NCBI GenBank assembly: GCA_046706185.1
Contig: JBJKPR010000007.1
Location: 1 to 26,245 of the forward strand
Direction of reading: 5' to 3'
From: JAJZXY01 sp046706185
Lineage (GTDB): Archaea > Thermoplasmatota > Thermoplasmata > Sysuiplasmatales > Sysuiplasmataceae
DNA: 26,245 bases
The notes beneath the pieces are model-generated. The model was not told the origin of the DNA, searched no databases, and saw only the letters and a list, made by a program, of their open reading frames with translations. This document shows positions 20,864 to 26,245 of this stretch, piece by piece. Position 1 is the first letter of the stretch, and each line of letters opens with the position of its first letter. Position numbers and translations under genes: made by a program.

Positions 20864-22930
20864 ATGTCTACTTTGGAAATCTTTGTAATCATAGCAGCTG
20901 TGATAGCGTTGCTGTATGCTCTGATCCAGACTTTCCTGATTCTCAAGATGGATGAAGGGGAGCCCAGGATGATAGAGATTGCGAGGGCAATTCAGTCCGG
21001 CTCCAGAGCATTCCTGAACAGGCAGTACACGACTGTTGCGATTGCTGCAGCGGTATTGACGGTGCTGATAGCGCTTGTACCGAAGCTCGGTTCACAGCCG
21101 GGATGGAAAGAGGCGATAGGATTCGCCATCGGCGCTGCAAGCTCCGCCATTGCAGGCTACATAAGCATGAATGTCGCAATCAGGGCAAATGTGAGAACTG
21201 CCCAGGCAGCCAAGAAATCGCTTAACGATGGCCTGTCTGTCGCCTTCAGGGGAGGCAGTGTAACAGGAATAACGGTTGTCGGTTTCGCTGTCCTTGGCCT
21301 TGCGCTGCTTCTTCTCTTCTACGGTGGCAATCCTGAGAACATGCTCGGGTACATGTTTGGTGCATCGCTCGTGAGCCTCTTTGCCAGGGTTGGCGGTGGA
21401 ATATACACCAAGGGCGCAGATGTCGGTGCCGACCTGATCGGAAAGGTTGAGGTGGGAATACCTGAAGATGACCCGAGGAACCCGGCCGTGATTGCAGATA
21501 ACGTCGGAGACAACGTGGGAGACTGCGCCGGAATGGGTGCAGACGTGTTCGAATCTTATGTGGTAACCATAGTCGCCGCGATGGTGCTTGGCGGCACCCT
21601 TGTGCCTGTGTTCTCGTTCTTTGGAAACAAGGCTGTGCTCTTCCCACTCTACGTCGCATCTGTAGCAATCATAGCCTCAATAGTTGGTATCTTCTTTGTC
21701 CGTCTGGGCAAATCGCAGAACATAATGGGCGCACTCTACAAGGGAGTGATATCCACAGGTGTCATTGCAGTAGTAGGGTTCTACATCGGCGCGTACTACA
21801 CTTTCAGCGGGTCGTACGTGATGAAGTTCTTCGTTGACGCCATAATAGGCATAGTCGTTGTCGGGCTTGTCATGGGCATAACCGATTACTACACAGACAC
21901 CGCTTTCCGGCCGGTCAAGGCAATCGCGAAAGCTTCAACCACAGGCGCAGGAACCACAATTATCACAGGTATGGGCTGGGGGCTTCAGTCATCCTTCCTT
22001 CAGACACTCACCATAGTGGGAGCCGTCCTCATATCGTACTTCATCACAGGCGGCTCGCTCGGCCCCGGAATTTCGGACTTCGGCCTTTACGGTATTGGTG
22101 TCACAGCCACCGCAATGCTCTCCATGACAGGCATCATACTTTCCGTCGATGCATTCGGTCCGATAACAGACAATGCGGGTGGAATAGCCGAAATGGCTGG
22201 GCTGCCGGAGGAAGTGAGAAACAGAACGGATCCTCTCGACGCGGTCGGGAATACGACAAAGGCCATAACCAAGGGATACGCAGTGGGCTCTGCGGCCCTG
22301 GGTGCCCTTGCTCTTTTCGCAGCATACTACGCATACATTTCAGGACAGGGCTACAGCAGCCTGGCGATCAATGATCCGCTTGTCCTTTCAGGACTGTTCA
22401 TAGGCGCCACGCTTCCGTTCTTCTTCACATCCTTCCTTATGGGTGCAGTCGGAAGGGCGGCCCAGTCCATAGTGGTTGAGGTGAGGAGGCAGTTCAAGAA
22501 CAACCCCGGGATACTCGCGGGCAAGGACAAGCCAGACTACGGGAAGTGCGTGGACGTGGTAACAAAGGAGGCTTTGCGCCAGCTTGTCGTTCCAGCACTT
22601 GTCGCAGTTCTCTCCCCCATTCTTGTGGGCATCTTCCTTGGACCGACTGCGCTTGCAGGGCTTCTCATAGGAGTTGTGATAAGCGGTTTCGCCCTCGCCA
22701 TTCTGATGACAGTCGGCGGGGCCGCCTGGGACAACGGGAAGAAGCTGATAGAATCAGGCGACTATGGTGGAAAAGGCTCGGAGGCCCACAAGGCAGCAGT
22801 TGTCGGAGACACTGTTGGCGACGCGACAAAGGATACTGCCGGACCTGCGATCAATCCCCTGATCAAGGTGGTAAACACAGTCTCAATACTGTTCATAGCG
22901 GTGCTGATAGTAATACACAACTTCCTCTGA
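20864..22930 (+). CDS. hppA: Membrane-bound proton-translocating pyrophosphatase
   Basis: The enzyme hydrolyses pyrophosphate and pumps protons across the membrane. The 688-residue product is strongly hydrophobic with about 16 membrane helices, the family norm. The substrate-binding loops are intact: EDDPRNPAVIADNVGDNVGD (about 205-224), then a second acidic set in DAFGPITDNAGGIAEM (about 430-445), and GDTVGDATKDTAGPAINPL near the C-terminus. Position 466 is Lys (GNTTKAITKG); the K-independent subfamily has Lys here and the potassium-dependent one has Ala, so this should be a K-independent H+ pump. The start at 20864 (MSTLEIFVI) is chosen over 20801 because AGGAG lies 7 bases before it and the extra residues are not hydrophobic. 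Confidence 0.97.
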   Translation: MSTLEIFVIIAAVIALLYALIQTFLILKMDEGEPRMIEIARAIQSGSRAFLNRQYTTVAIAAAVLTVLIALVPKLGSQPGWKEAIGFAIGAASSAIAGYISMNVAIRANVRTAQAAKKSLNDGLSVAFRGGSVTGITVVGFAVLGLALLLLFYGGNPENMLGYMFGASLVSLFARVGGGIYTKGADVGADLIGKVEVGIPEDDPRNPAVIADNVGDNVGDCAGMGADVFESYVVTIVAAMVLGGTLVPVFSFFGNKAVLFPLYVASVAIIASIVGIFFVRLGKSQNIMGALYKGVISTGVIAVVGFYIGAYYTFSGSYVMKFFVDAIIGIVVVGLVMGITDYYTDTAFRPVKAIAKASTTGAGTTIITGMGWGLQSSFLQTLTIVGAVLISYFITGGSLGPGISDFGLYGIGVTATAMLSMTGIILSVDAFGPITDNAGGIAEMAGLPEEVRNRTDPLDAVGNTTKAITKGYAVGSAALGALALFAAYYAYISGQGYSSLAINDPLVLSGLFIGATLPFFFTSFLMGAVGRAAQSIVVEVRRQFKNNPGILAGKDKPDYGKCVDVVTKEALRQLVVPALVAVLSPILVGIFLGPTALAGLLIGVVISGFALAILMTVGGAAWDNGKKLIESGDYGGKGSEAHKAAVVGDTVGDATKDTAGPAINPLIKVVNTVSILFIAVLIVIHNFL

Positions 22931-22949
22931 GACCAGGTGCCAGCCAAAC

Positions 22950-22958
22950 ACTTTAACA
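22950..22958 (+). promoter_or_regulatory. TATA-like box of sua5
   Basis: ACTTTAACA ends 23 bases before the ATG at 22982, so the message should be leaderless. Confidence 0.4.
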
Positions 22959-22981
22959 ACCACCATTTTCTACTCCAATTC

Positions 22982-24082
22982 ATGGATCGTCCGGAAAAGA
23001 CTGTTCTGATTAGGCGCATCAAAGGCAGGATCCAGCGGAGGAGACTTCTCACTGCCGCGGAATCGCTGAGGAGGGGCGGTATAGTGGTGTTTCCGACAGA
23101 AACGGTTTACGGCATGGGTGCGGACGCGCTGAATGCTGCGGCAGTAAGCAGGGTGTTCTCAATCAAGGGCAGGCCGCTTGACAATCCAGTAATTGTGCAC
23201 GTTGCAGACAGGTCCGAGGTGGATAGGCTCTGCATTGAAGTGCCAGAGAAAGCAGGCGCGTTGATGGACATGTTCTGGCCGGGACCGCTCACGCTTGTGC
23301 TGAGGAAAAGCGATGCCGTTCCAGGTGTTGTCACAGGAAACCTGGACACCGTTTCTGTCAGGATGCCCTCCAACGAGATTGCCCTATCGCTGATCAGGTC
23401 TGCCCGTACACCTGTTGCCGCCCCGAGCGCAAACCTTAGCGGCAGGCCGAGCATAACCGCCTTTGTAGAGGCGGTGAGCGAGCTGAAAGGGAAGGTGGAC
23501 TTCATTATAGACGGAGGAAGGTCGCGGATCGGCGTGGAATCCACGGTGATTGACATGACGCACCGTATCCCCAGGCTGCTGCGTCCGGGTGGTCTTCCGG
23601 TGGAGGAAATTGAACTTGCCGTAGGTAGAATATCAATACACCCTTCCGCGAGGGGGTTCACAGAATACAGGGGTGCCACCACGCCATCACCCGGGATGAA
23701 ATATAGGCATTATGCGCCAGAGCACTCGCGTGTGCTGCTCTTCGAGAAGCAGCCTCGCGTCGGTCTTGCGATCTCAAGGACGAGAGACAGGCTCTACGCG
23801 TCTGGACACACAGTTGCGATGCTCCTTACAGATGAGACGCCGATCAGCGGCGGCGTTGTTCTCAGGCTTGGGAGCAGGAAGGAGCCTGAGGTGATTGCGA
23901 GAAGGCTCTTCTCGTCACTCAGGAAACTCGACAGGAGCGGGTTCGACTATATACTGGCCGAAGGCATTGCTGACGAGGGGATAGGGATGGCTGTCATGAA
24001 CAGGCTGAGGCGGGCATCCGCCGTGCCAGTGCACACGGCGGGAGAAGAGGCGGGGCGGAGGAGAAAAACTGCTCAGAGATAG
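22982..24082 (+). CDS. sua5: Threonylcarbamoyl-AMP synthase, Sua5/TsaC type with C-terminal Sua5 domain
   Basis: The enzyme makes threonylcarbamoyl-AMP from threonine, bicarbonate and ATP, the first step to t6A-37 in ANN-decoding tRNAs. The YrdC domain (about 20-210) has GGIVVFPTETVYGMGADA, the KGRPLDNPVIVHV nucleotide-binding segment and APSANLSGRPS, and the linker contains TTPSPGMKYRHYAP, diagnostic of full-length Sua5. The C-terminal Sua5 domain (about 240-350) is Rossmann-like. The length of 366 residues fits the long form. The upstream-extended frame starts at 22937, but the TATA box at 22950 lies within it, so 22982 is preferred. Its last 10 bases overlap the convergent purK. Confidence 0.95.
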   Translation: MDRPEKTVLIRRIKGRIQRRRLLTAAESLRRGGIVVFPTETVYGMGADALNAAAVSRVFSIKGRPLDNPVIVHVADRSEVDRLCIEVPEKAGALMDMFWPGPLTLVLRKSDAVPGVVTGNLDTVSVRMPSNEIALSLIRSARTPVAAPSANLSGRPSITAFVEAVSELKGKVDFIIDGGRSRIGVESTVIDMTHRIPRLLRPGGLPVEEIELAVGRISIHPSARGFTEYRGATTPSPGMKYRHYAPEHSRVLLFEKQPRVGLAISRTRDRLYASGHTVAMLLTDETPISGGVVLRLGSRKEPEVIARRLFSSLRKLDRSGFDYILAEGIADEGIGMAVMNRLRRASAVPVHTAGEEAGRRRKTAQR

Positions 24083-25155
24083 TCATCCGGTCTGCCCTCG
24101 TAGACAATCTCTTCAAGCTCCTCCGTCTTTCTCCTGAGCGAAGGAAGTGTATTGGCCGTGATGTTTATGTGCCCAACCTTTCTCCGCCGCCTTATCCCCT
24201 CCTTCCCGTACCAGTAAACAGATGTCCCTGGCACAGAAAGTATCCTTTCCTCGAGCGCCCTGTCGATGCCCCTTCCGACTATGTTCAGAACACCGCTGGG
24301 CACAAAGAGCTCCGGTTCATGTATGGGCAGCCCTGTGATTGCCCGTATGTGCTGTTCAAACTGGGATATGGAAGAGCCGTGTAGAGTATGGTGTCCAGTA
24401 TTGTGCACTCTTGGCGCCATCTCGTTAATGATCGCCTTCCCGTCTCTGATGAAGAACTCTATGCCCATCACACCGACATAGTTCAGCTTCTCCATCAGCG
24501 CTGAGGCTATCTTTCTCATCCCATGGTCAGCGTACGGTGCGGCGTTGTAGAAGAGCATCCCCTTCCGGTTGAGATTGAATGAAGGTCTGTGGCATCTGAA
24601 AGTGCCGTCCGGACTGCGAGACGCAATGACAGATGCCTCCGCCTCAAAGTCCACTCTCTCCTCGACGACGAACCTGTCACTGATGCCAAGCTCGAGGGCT
24701 GGGAGAGTCGAGCTGTCCGTGTAGACCTGCCCCTTCCCGTCATACCCCCCTTTTGATGACTTTATCACAGCCTGTTCGAACCTGGCGGCCAGCCTTTTTG
24801 CCTCATCTGCGTCCTCTGCAATGTGGAAGTCGGCTACAGGGAAACCCTCGTCCCTGAGGAACTCCTTCTCAAGGATTCTCTCCCTTTTCAGCCTGATTGG
24901 TTCCATCCCGGGGCTCAACTTTCCTGATCTGGAAGCATAGCGAAGCGCCTGCTCATTCACATGCTCGAATTCATATGTGACCACATCGCACCTGTCGACG
25001 AATTCCCTGAATGAACCAACAGGGAAATAGCCGTCGGCAATTCTGGCCGCAGGCCCCTTCCCTTCGTCGAGGACATAGTATTCGTTCGGTAACCTCCTGC
25101 CTTCAATGATGGTCATCCAGCCAAGCTGGCCCGAGCCTATTATTCCGACTTTCAT
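24073..25155 (-). CDS. purK: N5-carboxyaminoimidazole ribonucleotide synthase
   Basis: PurK uses ATP and bicarbonate to turn AIR into N5-CAIR in purine synthesis. The 360-residue ATP-grasp protein starts MKVGIIGSGQLGWM. It has DVVTYEFEHVN (about 60-70), VIKSSKGGYDGKGQ of the ATP-grasp lid loop, GVMGIEFF and EMAPRVHNTGHHT, the metal and substrate motif. The frame extends upstream to 25236, inside purE, but that extension lacks conserved sequence; the ATG at 25155 has GGGGTGG right before it and matches the family's first residues. It follows purE by 25 bases, as one operon. Its 3' end overlaps sua5 by 10 bases in the convergent direction. Confidence 0.96.
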   Translation of the reverse strand: MKVGIIGSGQLGWMTIIEGRRLPNEYYVLDEGKGPAARIADGYFPVGSFREFVDRCDVVTYEFEHVNEQALRYASRSGKLSPGMEPIRLKRERILEKEFLRDEGFPVADFHIAEDADEAKRLAARFEQAVIKSSKGGYDGKGQVYTDSSTLPALELGISDRFVVEERVDFEAEASVIASRSPDGTFRCHRPSFNLNRKGMLFYNAAPYADHGMRKIASALMEKLNYVGVMGIEFFIRDGKAIINEMAPRVHNTGHHTLHGSSISQFEQHIRAITGLPIHEPELFVPSGVLNIVGRGIDRALEERILSVPGTSVYWYGKEGIRRRRKVGHINITANTLPSLRRKTEELEEIVYEGRPDDYL

Positions 25156-25180
25156 CCCGCCACCCCTGCTGAGTTCGGCG

Positions 25181-25654
25181 TCAAGGAAGCTCTGTGGAGA
25201 GGACGGCGTCCGTCTGATCACTGATGTACTTGGCAAGCTTCTTCTTCAGTTCGGGGTGCTTGAGCGCGAGTATCCTCACTGCAATCAGGCCCGCGTTCCT
25301 GGCATTCCCGATCGCAACGGTAGCCACAGGCACTCCCCCCGGCATCTGAACGATGGAAAGGAGCGAATCGATGCCGTTGAGGTGCTTCGAGGGAACAGGC
25401 ACACCTATTACAGGCAATTCGGTAAGCGACGCGACCATGCCGGGCAGATGGGCCGCTCCTCCTGCGCCAGCTATTATCACTTCAACCCCCCTGCCTGCTG
25501 CATTCTGTGAATATTCGAACATGAGCTGGGGTGTTCTGTGAGCCGAAACTATGCTGTACTCCGTCTCTACACCGAACGATCGGAGAAGATCGACAGCTTC
25601 CTTCATGACGTCGAAATCACTTTTGCTTCCCATTACAACGCTCACGAGAGGCAT
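25181..25654 (-). CDS. purE: N5-carboxyaminoimidazole ribonucleotide mutase, class I
   Basis: PurE moves the carboxyl group of N5-CAIR to give CAIR, the step after PurK. The 157-residue protein begins MPLVSVVMGSKSDFDVM, carries the catalytic SAHRTP (His39) and GAGGAAHLPGM, and KHLNGIDSLLSIVQMPGGVPVATVAIG, all typical of class I enzymes that work with PurK. The longer frame from TTG at 25660 adds only two residues; ATG 25654 is used because CTTTAATAAGG (25674-25684, minus strand) places transcription start next to it, so the message is leaderless. The purE-purK order gives both enzymes of the two-step route on one message. Confidence 0.96.
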   Translation of the reverse strand: MPLVSVVMGSKSDFDVMKEAVDLLRSFGVETEYSIVSAHRTPQLMFEYSQNAAGRGVEVIIAGAGGAAHLPGMVASLTELPVIGVPVPSKHLNGIDSLLSIVQMPGGVPVATVAIGNARNAGLIAVRILALKHPELKKKLAKYISDQTDAVLSTELP

Positions 25655-25673
25655 GAACAAAGTATCGGAGGCA

Positions 25674-25684
25674 CCTTATTAAAG
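25674..25684 (-). promoter_or_regulatory. TATA-like box of purE-purK
   Basis: CTTTAATAAGG on the minus strand lies 20-30 bases before the purE ATG, a leaderless spacing. It overlaps no gene; the next gene, the PEBP-type gene, ends at 25724. Confidence 0.5.
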
Positions 25685-25723
25685 CTCTGCCGCCTGCAAG
25701 TGATTTCCATGCGCCGTTCCGCT

Positions 25724-26170
25724 TCATCGGCCGTAACGGCCCACCGCCTCCGCCATCGCGAGTACATGGCCATGCATTGCCCTTTCGACATCCGCTTTGC
25801 TTGAACCTCGTCTCAAGGCAAGCCTGGCTGACAGCGCGTACAGTTTGAAGTGGTACGAATGGGGCTTTCCACGCGGCGGGCAGGGGCCGGCGTAGATTGA
25901 GTTTCCGAAATCATTTACCCCCTGGACACACTCGTCCGGGAGCCGCCCCTCTTCCAGCATTCTCCTGTTCCCGCCAATGTTGAACACCACCCAGTGGACG
26001 AAGGTCCCGCCGGGCGCATCAGGATCGTCTGCAATGAGCGCATACGCAGCCACGTCCTCGGGAACGTCTGACCACTGAAGTTCCGGTGAAACGTCGATGC
26101 CGTCACATGTGTGCTTGACGGGTATCGAGGAACCATCTCCGAACGACCTGCTCGTTAATATCAGGATTAT
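25724..26170 (-). CDS. PEBP/YbhB/RKIP family protein, start unclear (possible frameshift)
   Basis: The phosphatidylethanolamine-binding-protein fold is clear: SFGDGSSIPVKHTCDG and VSPELQW at the N-terminus, then the signature DDPDAPGGTFVHWVVFNI, NDFGNSIYAGPCPP and GKPHSYHFKLYAL. The product is about 148 residues, normal for YbhB-type members, which bind small anionic ligands; their role in archaea is not settled. The frame has no ATG, GTG or TTG before the first conserved residues: upstream of LTSRSFGDG it reads IILI back to a TAA stop at 26177-26179. An ATG at 26184 lies one frame off and behind a TATA-like CTTAAACG. Adding one base to the GGGG run at 26171-26174 would join it in frame (MDNRGIILILTSRS). 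So either a frameshift, a sequence error or a non-standard start applies. Confidence 0.75.
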   Translation of the reverse strand: MILILTSRSFGDGSSIPVKHTCDGIDVSPELQWSDVPEDVAAYALIADDPDAPGGTFVHWVVFNIGGNRRMLEEGRLPDECVQGVNDFGNSIYAGPCPPRGKPHSYHFKLYALSARLALRRGSSKADVERAMHGHVLAMAEAVGRYGR

Positions 26171-26245
26171 CCCCTGTTATCCATGGCTCAGGTCGAGTGT
26201 ACGTTTAAGCAGCGATATAACCTTTTCATGGTTTGCTTTTCCTGC

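Noticed and set aside
21246..21668. Long antisense ORF within hppA (and similar ones in ileS)
   Set aside because: These are shadows caused by the codon bias of strongly supported genes.
1..26245. CRISPR array, insertion sequence or rRNA genes
   Set aside because: No regularly spaced repeats of 24-40 bases, no transposase with terminal repeats, and no rRNA motifs were seen on either strand.

Overview
The window looks like a chromosomal segment of a Thermoplasmata-type archaeon (phylum Thermoplasmatota). The genes are archaeal: RfcL, FEN1, SRP54, TrmY, Taw1, the beta-CASP factor aCPSF1/FttA, a proteasome beta subunit, Rpo7, Spt4, S24e, S27ae and a DUF359 dephospho-CoA kinase. Many start codons sit about 25-35 bases behind a TATA-like box, as in leaderless transcripts. 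The placement within Thermoplasmatota is inference from gene content and order; no rRNA gene is present to confirm it.

Layout. Bases 1-3300 are AT-rich and accessory: the 5' part of a GH15 glucoamylase/trehalase-type gene runs off the left edge, followed by a single OB-fold protein, a short serine recombinase, a decayed gene remnant that may be an MFS transporter tail, and spacer DNA with inverted repeats and tiny ORFs. Bases 3300-8530 hold rfcL, taw1, fttA and psmB. Bases 9049-13907 hold srp54 overlapping trmY, two coiled-coil proteins, a 55-residue membrane protein and fen. Bases 13990-18851 hold ileS, a swivelling-domain/Nudix fusion, a tRNA-Arg gene, and the ribosomal genes rps27ae and rps24e. 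Bases 19252-20567 form a minus-strand rpo7-spt4-DUF359 cluster. Then come hppA, sua5, purE-purK and a PEBP-family gene at the right edge.

How they work together. Most of the window is information processing: clamp loading and flap cutting (RfcL, FEN1), transcription and its termination (Rpo7, Spt4, FttA), tRNA charging and modification (IleRS, Taw1, TrmY, Sua5, tRNA-Arg) and protein targeting and turnover (SRP54, proteasome). HppA adds proton pumping driven by pyrophosphate, and PurE/PurK are consecutive purine steps.

Most notable. (1) Isoleucyl-tRNA synthetase continues without a stop into a C-terminal DUF835 domain. (2) A tRNA-Arg(CCG) gene appears to carry two introns, one at 37/38 and one in the T-loop at 59/60, each fitting a strict bulge-helix-bulge. 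(3) A degenerate phosphohistidine swivelling domain is fused to a Nudix hydrolase. (4) Palindromic CATG sites with 21-base spacing lie between rpo7 and hppA. (5) A leaderless 26-codon ORF ends inside a hairpin just before the taw1 promoter.
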